A stretch of DNA of 64,000 nucleotides. Source: Geitlerinema sp. PCC 7407. Its GTDB lineage: Bacteria; Cyanobacteriota; Cyanobacteriia; PCC-7407. The DNA lies in contig NC_019703.1 of assembly GCF_000317045.1 (NCBI RefSeq), positions 608,501 through 672,500 on the forward strand, given 5' to 3'. A program made the position numbers and the translations under genes. The notes beneath the pieces were generated by a model. The model made no database searches, had not been told where the DNA came from, and worked only from the letters and a program-made list of their open reading frames with translations. Positions 36,476 to 43,538 of this stretch are shown here, in pieces; the stretch's first letter is position 1, and every line of letters begins with the position of its first letter.

Positions 36476-36575
36476 TGCCTCGCAGCAAATTAAATTTTTG
36501 GCTCTATGAGCTACCTCATAGAAGCGGCCGCCCAACTTTGCCAGAGTGGGGATAGCTCAAATTCAGGTCACGGCT

Positions 36576-37367
36576 ATGACCGACACCACGCTTCAACGGC
36601 AAACAGGACACCAGGTTTTGGCGGCGGCGGGCAAGCGCATCTTGCGTCCCGGCGGCCGCACCGCCACCGAAGCGCTGTTTCGCTGGGCTGAGTTTCAGCC
36701 GGGGGACACAGTGCTGGAGCTGGCCTCCAGCTTTGGCGAAAGCGCGATCGCCCTGGCCCAGCGCTTTGGGGTGCGGGTGGTCGGCGTCGAGAAGAACCCC
36801 GAGAGCGTCGCCCGAGCCCGAGCAGCGGTGGCAGCGGCGGGGCTGAGCGATCGCGTTGAGATCCTCGAAGGCGACATCTTTCGCCTCGACCAGATTCCGG
36901 GCACCTACGACTACGTGCTGGCCGAGGCGATCTTGAGCATGCAGTCTTCGGCGGGCAAGGCCCAGATCCTGCGGTCTGTGGGCGATCGCCTGAAGCCGGG
37001 AGGCCGTTTCCTGAGTCACGAGCTGCTGGCCCGCGATCGCGCTGACGAGATTCATCGCGACCTCGCCCAGGCCATTCGCTCCAACGTCACGCCGATCTCA
37101 GAGGCCGACTGGCGCGCTGCCTGTGCCCAAGCGGGCCTCGCCGTGGAGCGATCGCAAACCGGCCCCATGGGCCTGCTCGATCCGCGCCAAATGCTGCGAG
37201 ATGAGGGCCTCTTGGGGATGCTGCGCATCGCCTGGAATCTCCTGACCCGCCCCGCCATCCGCGATCGCGTTTTGACCATGCGCCGCCTTTTCCGGCGCTA
37301 CCAGGCCGAGCTCGGCCACATCATCCTCTGCGCCCGGCGCAGCACCGACCCAGAGAGTCTGCTATGA
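36576..37367 (+). CDS. SAM methyltransferase heading the NO-reductase cluster
   Basis: 263 residues, class I methyltransferase with motif I VLELASSFGESAIALAQRFG (a Ser-Ser-Phe variant of the usual DxGxG loop) and VVGVEKNPESVARARAAV. The following acidic segment EGDIFRLDQIPGTYDYVL and RLKPGGRFLSHELLARDRAD fit the UbiE/arsenite-methyltransferase type. The C-terminal 90 residues are Arg-rich and helical. The substrate is unknown. It overlaps the cupin gene by four bases (ATGA), so it belongs to the same transcript as the cupin, the 163-aa protein and probably qNOR. The start at 36576 excludes ten weak upstream residues. Confidence 0.85.
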   Translation: MTDTTLQRQTGHQVLAAAGKRILRPGGRTATEALFRWAEFQPGDTVLELASSFGESAIALAQRFGVRVVGVEKNPESVARARAAVAAAGLSDRVEILEGDIFRLDQIPGTYDYVLAEAILSMQSSAGKAQILRSVGDRLKPGGRFLSHELLARDRADEIHRDLAQAIRSNVTPISEADWRAACAQAGLAVERSQTGPMGLLDPRQMLRDEGLLGMLRIAWNLLTRPAIRDRVLTMRRLFRRYQAELGHIILCARRSTDPESLL

Positions 37368-37693
37368 CGACCACCCTCCTGTCTGCTGATACGCTGACCC
37401 TACATCTGCGGGATCATGTTCTTTATCCCGAGGCCGGAGTTCTGAGCACCGTGCTCTTCAAGGACACCCACTGTCAGTTCACGCTCTTCTGTCTGGCTGC
37501 GGGCACCGAGATCTCTGAGCACACCTCCACCCGCAATGCTTTGGTGCAGGTAGTCGAAGGGCGGGGCACCCTCACCCTGAACGGTTCAGATATTGCCCTC
37601 GAACCAGGCCGCCTGATCTTCATGCCGGCCCACGCGCCCCACGCCCTCAGCGCCTCAGAAAATCTGTCGTTTTTACTCACGTTATCGAATTAA
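37364..37693 (+). CDS. Cupin-domain protein
   Basis: 109 residues, a single beta-barrel cupin. Motif 1 is visible as LAAGTEISEHTSTRNALVQV and VEGRGTLTLNG, motif 2 as LEPGRLIFMPAHAPHALSA. Metal-site candidates are His and Glu in EISEHTS and the late His in PHAL; the motif 1 second His seems to be replaced by Thr-Ser. It may bind a metal and a small ligand. It is coupled by overlap to the methyltransferase and is six bases before the next gene. Small cupins are found beside NO-related genes in other bacteria, in my recollection. Confidence 0.87.
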   Translation: MTTTLLSADTLTLHLRDHVLYPEAGVLSTVLFKDTHCQFTLFCLAAGTEISEHTSTRNALVQVVEGRGTLTLNGSDIALEPGRLIFMPAHAPHALSASENLSFLLTLSN

Positions 37694-37699
37694 TTACCG

Positions 37700-38191
37700 A
37701 TGAACACTCCTATGTTGGACACCTTTGCAGCTCACTTGCCCCTGTCTCCTGAAGAAATCCAGTCTCTGCTGGATCTCCGCCTCGAAGAGCTGCTGGCCCA
37801 TCCCACCCTCAAAGCCGAACTCGGGCAGCTCAATGTGCCCCTGCTCCAGGAAACGCTGCCCACCGCAGGCGCAATTTTGGCCACCCAGCTTCCGCCGTTC
37901 TACGTCTGGCTGAAGCAAGAGCTGGGTCTACGCCGGGTGCCCGACGGCCCGGACCACACCACGCGCTGGGTGGTGCGCTTCTTGCAAAACGAGGAGAGCC
38001 TGATCCGCCTGGTGGAGCTCCATCGTCCGGTGCCCCTGCCGGCCCTCGAGCGATCGGTGCCGCGCTTGGTGAGCCTGTTTGACGGGGTCGAGGAAGCCGC
38101 AGTGCGAGAAGCCTGGCAGCGGGCGATCGCCCTGCTGTGCCTGGTGCTGGTGGCAGCTGCCCGCGAGGACGCGCGATCGTCTGTGGTTTAG
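37700..38191 (+). CDS. Uncharacterised 163-aa helical protein in the NO-reductase cluster
   Basis: I do not recognise this protein. It is mostly helical, with Leu/Glu-rich segments (LSPEEIQSLLDLRLEELLAH, GQLNVPLLQETLPTAGAILA), a conserved-looking centre RWVVRFLQNEESLIRLVELH, and a hydrophobic last helix (ALLCLVLVAAARE) that might touch a membrane or a partner. It contains one Cys in that helix. It lies six bases after the cupin gene and 315 bases before qNOR. Its position suggests an accessory role in NO handling. Codon use is like its neighbours, so it is not obviously a recent arrival. Confidence 0.75.
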   Translation: MNTPMLDTFAAHLPLSPEEIQSLLDLRLEELLAHPTLKAELGQLNVPLLQETLPTAGAILATQLPPFYVWLKQELGLRRVPDGPDHTTRWVVRFLQNEESLIRLVELHRPVPLPALERSVPRLVSLFDGVEEAAVREAWQRAIALLCLVLVAAAREDARSSVV

Positions 38192-38506
38192 CTGCGGATT
38201 CTGGTCGTTTTTTACCGATTTTTGGCAGTTTTTCTCGACAGCCAAAAAAGATTGCTAAATGTCACAGCTTGCTGAAGAAAGTCTGCAAACTCATCGCTTC
38301 ACAAAATCTATCTAGCATCCTAGGGAATAGATTCTCTAGATGTTTGCAGCCGCTTCGACGCAGCAGCTTTGACCGTGATCTGGGCGATCGTCCCTCAACT
38401 TTTGACTAGGGGCGATCGCCCCTGATTTCTCCCAACGACAACCTGCGAGGCTCAGATTTCTGGGCCTTGTTTATTTCGCTGGATTCAGCACTTTAAGGAT
38501 TTTGGT
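38192..38506. other. Gap before qNOR: HIP1 palindrome and weak FNR-like site
   Basis: The 315-base gap contains a T-rich start after the 163-aa gene, a weak FNR-like sequence TTGAC-N4-ATCTG (38369-38382), and the palindrome AGGGGCGATCGCCCCT (38408-38423). It may hold a second promoter for qNOR. No gene is seen. Confidence 0.4.
38408..38423. repeat. HIP1 palindrome AGGGGCGATCGCCCCT
   Basis: A 16-base perfect palindrome with GCGATCGC at its centre, upstream of qNOR. The extended forms GGGCGATCGCCC recur widely in this window. As RNA it could form a small stem only with difficulty (no loop), so it is more likely a DNA-level repeat. Confidence 0.8.
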
Positions 38507-40810
38507 ATGGCAAATTCCACCCTCGGTATTGCCACTCCCGCCTCTCCAAGTCGGCGATCGCTGAGTTTGCCCGCTTGGCTAGTTTTGGTGTGTGTCATTA
38601 CCTTCACCGTCCTGATCGGGGCGGGAGCGGCCATCTGGAAAAATGCGCCCCCCATCCCCGCCACCGTCCAGTCGTCCCAGCAAGAAATCGTGCTGCGGGC
38701 CGAGGATATCGAGCGGGGCCAAGTGACCTACCTGGGGCGGGGCGGCCAGCACATTGGCAGCATTTGGGGCCACGGCAGCTATCTCGCGCCTGACTGGACC
38801 GCTGACGTCCTGCACCGCTGGGGCCTGGCCACCGCCGGAGTTCTCTACGCCAACGATACTCACTTTTCCCAGGCCGACCTCGAGGCGCTGCCCGCACCGG
38901 AGCGCGCCAAGCTCCAGGCCGAAGTGAGCCAAGAATTTAAGATCAACCGCTATGACGCCAACACTCGAGCCCTGACGCTGACCGCCGCCCAAACGCGCGG
39001 TCTTCAGCAGGTCTTTGAGGATTATCAAGTGCTTTTGGCCCACGGGTCGCGAATTCACTCGATTCCCGATGGCTGGTTTACCGACAACCAGCAAATCCAC
39101 GACGTGACCGCCTTTTTTAGCTGGACAGCCTGGGCCGCCGCCGCCAATCGGCCCAACGCGCCTTTTTCCTATACGGCCAACTGGCCCCACGATGACCTGA
39201 TCGGCAATCAGCCGCCGGGGCAGTTTTTGGTGTGGTCCATTGTGTCGGTGATTGTCCTCATTGCGGCGATCGCCCTTTTCCTGTTCGTTTACCTAGAGCA
39301 AGAAAGCAGCGACGAAGTGCAGACGGTTCCTCTGCAGCCCGCCCTGCGCCTGGCTACCCCCAGCCAAAAGGTTTCGAGCCTGTTTTTTGGGGTGGCGATG
39401 GCGCTGTTTTTGGTCCAGATCATCATGGGCATGGTGACGGCCCACTACGCTGTGGAGGGCGACAGCTTCTACGGCGTCCCGATCCAGCAGTTCATGCCCT
39501 ACGCTGCTTCGCGCACCTGGCACTTGCAGCTGGCGGTGTTTTGGATTGCGACCTGCTGGCTGGCGGCGGGGCTCTACTTCGGGCCGCGCTTTGGCAAGCA
39601 GGAGCCCAAGGGCCAAGCCTGGGGCAATGGCGGCCTGCTGATTGCTCTAACAGTGGTAGTGGTAGGCTCCCTGATCGGCTCCTGGGCTAGCGTCCAGGGC
39701 TTTTTGACGGGAGACGCTAGCTTCCTGTTTGGCCACCAGGGCTATGAGTATGTCGAGCTGGGTCGCCTGTGGCAGGTGCTGCTGATCGGCGGCATGGTGT
39801 TTTGGCTGTGGCTGATGTACCGGGCGCTGCAGCCGGCCCTCAAGACCGACGGCAACCGCACGGGCCTAAACCATTTCTTTCTCTACAGCGCGATCACGAT
39901 TCCGCTCTTTTATGCGGCGGGGCTGATGTACACCAATCACACTCACCTGAGCGTGGCGGAGTATTGGCGCTGGTGGGTGGTGCACCTGTGGGTGGAGGGC
40001 TTCTTTGAGGTCTTCGCGACGGTGACGATCGCCTACTTGTGCAGCGAGCTGGGCTTCCTCAAGAAGTCCTCGGCCCTGCGAGCGACCTATCTCACGGCGA
40101 TTTTGTACCTTGGTAGCGGTGTGATTGGCACGCTGCACCACCTGTATTTTGCCGGGACGCCCTCCTTTATTGCGGCTATGGGCGCGGTGGCGTCAGCCCT
40201 GGAGGTGGTGCCCCTGACGCTGATTGGCTTTGAGGTGGTGAAGACGCTGCGCCTGTCCCAGGAAGCCGAGGGCTTCTATCGCTGGCCCCTGCGCTTCTTC
40301 TTGGCGACCTGCTTCTGGAATCTGGTAGGTGCTGGGGTGTTTGGCTTTTTGATCAACCCGCCCATCGTTTTGTACTACTCCCAGGGCCTCAATACGACGC
40401 CCATTCACGCCCACTCGGCTCTGTTTGGGGTGTATGGCTCTCTGGCCCTGGCGCTGATGCTGTTTGCGCTGCGGGAGATCGTGCCGGAGCGGGCCTGGAA
40501 TGAGAAGCTCTTGCGCTTTTCTTTCTGGAGCCTGAATGGCGGCCTGGTGATCATGATGGTCTTTGGCCTGATCCCCAATGGCTTCTATCAGCTGGTGCAG
40601 TCGGTCAATCACGGGACGTGGTACGCCCGCAGTGCGGAGGTGGTGGGCAGCCCGTGGATGCAGTGGACGGTGTGGCTGCGCATTCCGGGGGATATTGTGT
40701 TCTCTCTGGGGGCGATCGCCATTGTGCTGTTCACGGTGCAGGCGATCGCGGCCTTGCTGCGACAGCCGACCCAGACCGAACCCAAGACTATGACTTCCAG
40801 TAAGGTCTAA
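38507..40810 (+). CDS. norB: Quinol-dependent nitric oxide reductase (qNOR)
   Basis: 767 residues, about 14 membrane helices, the single-subunit quinol-type NO reductase (NorZ) that reduces 2 NO to N2O. The N-terminal helix and the periplasmic cytochrome-c-like domain without a haem-binding CxxCH (residues about 60-235) are the qNOR extension. The catalytic part has haem and metal ligands: the His in RTWHLQLAVFW, WVVHLWVEGFFEVFATV (His plus the non-haem-iron Glu), GTLHHLYFAGTP (the HH pair) and TTPIHAHSALFGVYG. In cyanobacteria such as Synechocystis the enzyme protects against NO or links to nitrate metabolism. It ends the four-gene cluster. Confidence 0.96.
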   Translation: MANSTLGIATPASPSRRSLSLPAWLVLVCVITFTVLIGAGAAIWKNAPPIPATVQSSQQEIVLRAEDIERGQVTYLGRGGQHIGSIWGHGSYLAPDWTADVLHRWGLATAGVLYANDTHFSQADLEALPAPERAKLQAEVSQEFKINRYDANTRALTLTAAQTRGLQQVFEDYQVLLAHGSRIHSIPDGWFTDNQQIHDVTAFFSWTAWAAAANRPNAPFSYTANWPHDDLIGNQPPGQFLVWSIVSVIVLIAAIALFLFVYLEQESSDEVQTVPLQPALRLATPSQKVSSLFFGVAMALFLVQIIMGMVTAHYAVEGDSFYGVPIQQFMPYAASRTWHLQLAVFWIATCWLAAGLYFGPRFGKQEPKGQAWGNGGLLIALTVVVVGSLIGSWASVQGFLTGDASFLFGHQGYEYVELGRLWQVLLIGGMVFWLWLMYRALQPALKTDGNRTGLNHFFLYSAITIPLFYAAGLMYTNHTHLSVAEYWRWWVVHLWVEGFFEVFATVTIAYLCSELGFLKKSSALRATYLTAILYLGSGVIGTLHHLYFAGTPSFIAAMGAVASALEVVPLTLIGFEVVKTLRLSQEAEGFYRWPLRFFLATCFWNLVGAGVFGFLINPPIVLYYSQGLNTTPIHAHSALFGVYGSLALALMLFALREIVPERAWNEKLLRFSFWSLNGGLVIMMVFGLIPNGFYQLVQSVNHGTWYARSAEVVGSPWMQWTVWLRIPGDIVFSLGAIAIVLFTVQAIAALLRQPTQTEPKTMTSSKV

Positions 40811-40865
40811 GTCTAGAATTTCTGGCCACAGCGGCCTGATTCAAAGACTCAATTGATTGTGCCAA

Positions 40866-40893
40866 AGCCCCGCCCCTCCTTGGGGGTGGGGCT
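40866..40893. terminator. Shared hairpin between convergent qNOR and regulator genes
   Basis: AGCCCCGCCCC pairs with GGGGTGGGGCT (11 bp, one G-T pair) around a short loop. It lies 55 bases past qNOR and 12 bases past the regulator stop. T runs are weak on both sides, but it is probably a bidirectional terminator. Confidence 0.65.
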
Positions 40894-40904
40894 CTGGCTA
40901 TGGA

Positions 40905-41606
40905 TCAGGGCTCGAGGTCTCCCCGGGCGATCGCCTCCAGCACCGCCAAGTCCAAAATCTGGATCTTGCCGCCCCGCTGGTAGCGCACCACGGCCTGGAG
41001 GCGCTTGATCAGGCGGACGCACTCTTCGTAGGTGATGCCGATGCTGCGGGCGATCTGGTAGTAGGGCCGGCGATCGCCCAGGAACCCCCCATTCGCCTGG
41101 AGCTGCGCCCCCTCTTCGAGGGCCGCATAGTGCAGGAGCCGCGCCAAACGGACGATCGCCCGCTCCGACACCAGGCCGTGGACCGTTTCGTGGAGCTGCT
41201 GTAGCCGCTGATTGAACACCGTCATCATCCGCAGCGCCACCTCGGGCTTTTGCTGAATCACGGCCAGCAGGGCTTCGCGGCTCACCGTCAGCACGCTACA
41301 GTCCGTCAGCGCGAGCACCGTCGCCGGGGCGATCCCGTCCCCAAACAGGGCCGGAGCCGCAAAGATTTCGCCCGCTCCCAGCAACCGCAGAATGGTCTCT
41401 TTGCCGGTGGTGGCCAGTTTGGTGATCTGCACGGTGCCCTCGGCGATCGCGTACAGGCAGCTCGGCAGGCGATCGCCCTCCTGCATCACGCGATCGCCCG
41501 CTTCGTAGCGCCACAGCTTCGTCTGAGCCTGGAGCGCCTCCAGTTCCGTCTCCTCCAAAGCAGCAAAAATTTGCACACTTTGCAGCTGCTCAATGGTTGC
41601 AAACAT
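40905..41606 (-). CDS. Crp/Fnr family regulator convergent with qNOR
   Basis: 233 residues with a cNMP-type beta-roll (LWRYEAGDRVMQEGDRLPSC, ILRLLGAGEIFAAPALFGDG), a long dimerisation helix (REALLAVIQQKPEVALRMMT) and a winged helix from about 150. The recognition helix is ITYEECVRLIKRL, which keeps the Glu and Arg that contact the TTGA/TGTGA half-site. The effector pocket lacks the RS pair used for cAMP, and there is no N-terminal Cys cluster as in FNR, so it is not a plain CRP or FNR. A DNR-like NO sensor is a possibility. The start at 41606 is the ATG MFATIEQLQ. It is the natural candidate to act on the box at 36462. Confidence 0.9.
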   Translation of the reverse strand: MFATIEQLQSVQIFAALEETELEALQAQTKLWRYEAGDRVMQEGDRLPSCLYAIAEGTVQITKLATTGKETILRLLGAGEIFAAPALFGDGIAPATVLALTDCSVLTVSREALLAVIQQKPEVALRMMTVFNQRLQQLHETVHGLVSERAIVRLARLLHYAALEEGAQLQANGGFLGDRRPYYQIARSIGITYEECVRLIKRLQAVVRYQRGGKIQILDLAVLEAIARGDLEP

Positions 41607-42090
41607 AGCCGCTCGCCAGCCAACCTCCTCACCATACCGCCCTGGGGCGAGACGCACTGCCTCCCAGCCAGCCTAGAGCCCCCATTGCGCCTTTGGAGAC
41701 CCTCAGCTTTGCCCAAAAGTACGCTTGCCAAGATTTAGGGTTTTGGCGTAAATCTCAAGGTCTAGTGGCAGGAAAGCCCTTCAGTTTTCAGGTTTTTTCC
41801 TTGGGCGATCGCGAAAATTTGGCATTCTGCGACTTTCTCAGGGAATTCTAAGAGCAATCTTCAACGTCTGCGTCTCTGAGGCGCTCCTGTTTGCGTGAGC
41901 GCTGTGTCCTAGCGGATTCCTGGGCTGGAGGGTGATAGCAGCTGCCAAAGCCTTGAGGTCGTGGCCCTCGAAGGGCGATCGCCCAGATTCAGCCCTAGAG
42001 CAGCACCTTGGCACCTGTCCTCCCATCCACCCATACAGACACCCTTGGTATTTATCCATTTCAGCGATGACACCTCCAAGGAAGTTCTAC

Positions 42091-42106
42091 GCATTCTTCG
42101 GAATGC
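42091..42106. promoter_or_regulatory. Hairpin with UUCG tetraloop
   Basis: GCATTC-TTCG-GAATGC forms a perfect 6-bp stem closed by a C-G pair over UUCG, one of the most stable tetraloops in RNA. It lies nine bases before the next hairpin. Confidence 0.45.
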
Positions 42107-42114
42107 CTGAGAAG

Positions 42115-42143
42115 CCTACACCATACCGTTAGGTTGGTGTAGG
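42115..42143. promoter_or_regulatory. 8-bp inverted repeat
   Basis: CCTACACC (42115-42122) and GGTGTAGG (42136-42143) are perfectly complementary with a 13-base spacer. Its right arm touches the first in-frame stop before the chemoreceptor fragment, so the hairpin may mark the breakpoint of the deletion. Confidence 0.4.
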
Positions 42144-42286
42144 AGCGTCACCAAGTGGTCGAAGCCATGAACGCCCTCAACCAAGGCGTGGCCCAGACTG
42201 CCGCTGGCATCTCCCAAACCAAGCAAAGCGTCCAGAGCCTCAACCAGTCTGCCCAAAATCTACAGGCGCTGGTTGTCCAAGGCTAG
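42143..42286 (+). pseudogene. C-terminal tail of a methyl-accepting chemotaxis protein
   Basis: A short open frame of 47 residues ends with a stop at 42284. It reads VVEAMNALNQGVAQTAAGI then SQTKQSVQSLNQSAQNLQAL, the end of the antiparallel coiled-coil stalk of cyanobacterial chemoreceptors. An in-frame stop (42140-42142) cuts it at the left and no receptor sequence precedes it. A strong terminator follows. It is therefore most likely the leftover 3' end of a deleted receptor gene. A 39-residue protein from ATG 42167 cannot be excluded. Confidence 0.6.
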
Positions 42287-42304
42287 AGAGACGCTTCAAC
42301 GCCC

Positions 42305-42329
42305 AAAGCCCGGCGATCGCCGGGCTTTT
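42305..42329 (+). terminator. Terminator built around HIP1
   Basis: AAAGCCCGGC and GCCGGGCTTT flank GATC, giving a 24-base perfect palindrome (10-bp stem, GATC loop) followed by Ts. It follows the chemoreceptor fragment by 18 bases on the plus strand and lies 26 bases from the convergent sugar-transferase stop, so it may serve both. Confidence 0.8.
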
Positions 42330-42354
42330 GAGCATCAGGCACCCACAGCAGGGA

Positions 42355-43053
42355 TTAATAAGCCCCGTCTTTTTTCAGCACAACCTGGAAAGTCTTGAAC
42401 AGCAGCTTGAGGTCGTAGGTCACCGACCACTTGCGCTGATAGTCCAAGTCCATCTGCACAATATCTTCAAAATCCTTGACCGATGAGCGGCCATTCACCT
42501 GCCACTCGCCCGTGATACCGGGCTTCACATCGAGGCGCTGCCAGTGATAGCCGTCGTAGCGCATCACCTCATCCACCGTCGGCGGTCGCGTCCCCACCAG
42601 GCTCATATCTCCCATCAAGACATTCCAAAACTGGGGCAGCTCATCCAGGCTTGTCCGCCGCAGAAATCGACCGACTCGGGTCACTCGCGGGTCGTTCTGG
42701 TTTTTGAAGACGAGCCCTTTGGCCTCATTTTGAACCAGGTGCTTGAGGTCATCGGCATTGGCCACCATGGAGCGAAACTTCCAGATGCGGAAGGGCCGAC
42801 CTTTGAGGCCGCAGCGCTCCTGGCCGAAGAAGATGGGGCCTGGATTGTCGAGGTAAATGGCGATCGCCACGGGCACCGCTACCACCGCCGTAATCGCCAA
42901 ACCGGCGATCGCCCCCAGCACATCAATCAGCCGCTTGGCTCGGCTCCGTGCCGACGGATGGGCAGTCTGCAAATGTTGATCCGGTGACGTCAAGGCAGCC
43001 GGAGTCAAGGAGAGATCAGAACCAGGCGGGAGAGAACGAGAAGTCGTAATCAC
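42355..43053 (-). CDS. Sugar transferase (polyprenyl glycosylphosphotransferase)
   Basis: 232 residues, the catalytic half of the WbaP/RfbP-like family. It starts with a disordered Ser/Pro-rich stretch (about 1-35), then a membrane-associated helix ([20 protein letters not shown]), and the conserved core: [48 protein letters not shown] and the TRPPT segment. It moves a sugar phosphate from UDP-sugar to the undecaprenyl carrier, the first step in exopolysaccharide or O-antigen assembly. The long N-terminal four-helix domain of WbaP is missing, so it is of the short monotopic type. No other polysaccharide genes lie beside it. Confidence 0.92.
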   Translation of the reverse strand: MITTSRSLPPGSDLSLTPAALTSPDQHLQTAHPSARSRAKRLIDVLGAIAGLAITAVVAVPVAIAIYLDNPGPIFFGQERCGLKGRPFRIWKFRSMVANADDLKHLVQNEAKGLVFKNQNDPRVTRVGRFLRRTSLDELPQFWNVLMGDMSLVGTRPPTVDEVMRYDGYHWQRLDVKPGITGEWQVNGRSSVKDFEDIVQMDLDYQRKWSVTYDLKLLFKTFQVVLKKDGAY

Positions 43054-43538
43054 GATGCCTAACCTACAGGGCGACGATAGGAACCTTCGATGCCACTATA
43101 GAAACTTCCAATCTGACCCACCTAGCGATCGCGTCGCGATTCGCCCAATCTTTGAAGTGAAGACTCACTTTTTAAAGATCTAATGTGTTTTCGTGCCCAA
43201 GCCCTGTAATTTTGATGACCTTCTCACCGTAAAATTCCGGTACAAAGTCGCAAAAGATACATTTAGCTCCCTCGCCTCTCCAAACGCTTTTTGGCAGGCT
43301 CTGAGGGAGTTTCCCAAAATTCCGTTGCTTCGGGCGTCGTGAAAGCTCGTAGATTTTTTGTACTAACTTCTGATCCGCACGGCCATAGCTACCGCGAGGG
43401 AAGTTTGAACTCTTTATAGGTCTTCCTTGCCCGACACCGGCAAATCTCCATGCCTTTCGAGGTCTGTGGATTGACTGGGACCCGATTTTTGCAGATGGTC
43501 GGGCCGCCGAGCCCGCAAAAGCGCTGAGGGCGTCGTCC
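43054..43538. other. Gap between sugar transferase and the 1668-aa gene
   Basis: These 485 bases are AT-richer than the flanks near 43130-43330. They should hold the sugar-transferase promoter (right of 43053 on the minus strand) and the end signal of the large gene. I see no gene, hairpin with T run, or RNA signature. Confidence 0.4.

Larger units (their letters stand above)
36253..36575. other. Divergent promoter region: rnc and the NO-reductase cluster
   Basis: This 323-base spacer separates minus-strand rnc from the plus-strand methyltransferase gene. It holds an 8-bp GC-rich hairpin (36421-36438), an FNR/DNR-like palindrome (36462-36475) and an AT-rich run (TAAATTTTT, 36491-36499) that could contain a -10 element. 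Confidence 0.6.
41607..42354. other. Intergenic region with hairpins and a gene remnant
   Basis: About 750 bases without an intact gene. It holds the regulator's promoter region, a UUCG-loop hairpin (42091-42106), an 8-bp hairpin (42115-42143), a chemoreceptor tail fragment (42143-42286) and a strong terminator (42305-42329). The first 450 bases carry no protein-like frame on either strand that I can support. Confidence 0.5.

Noticed and set aside
43054-43538. A tRNA or structured RNA in the gap before the giant gene.
   Set aside because: No T-loop, acceptor pairing or 3' T run was found.
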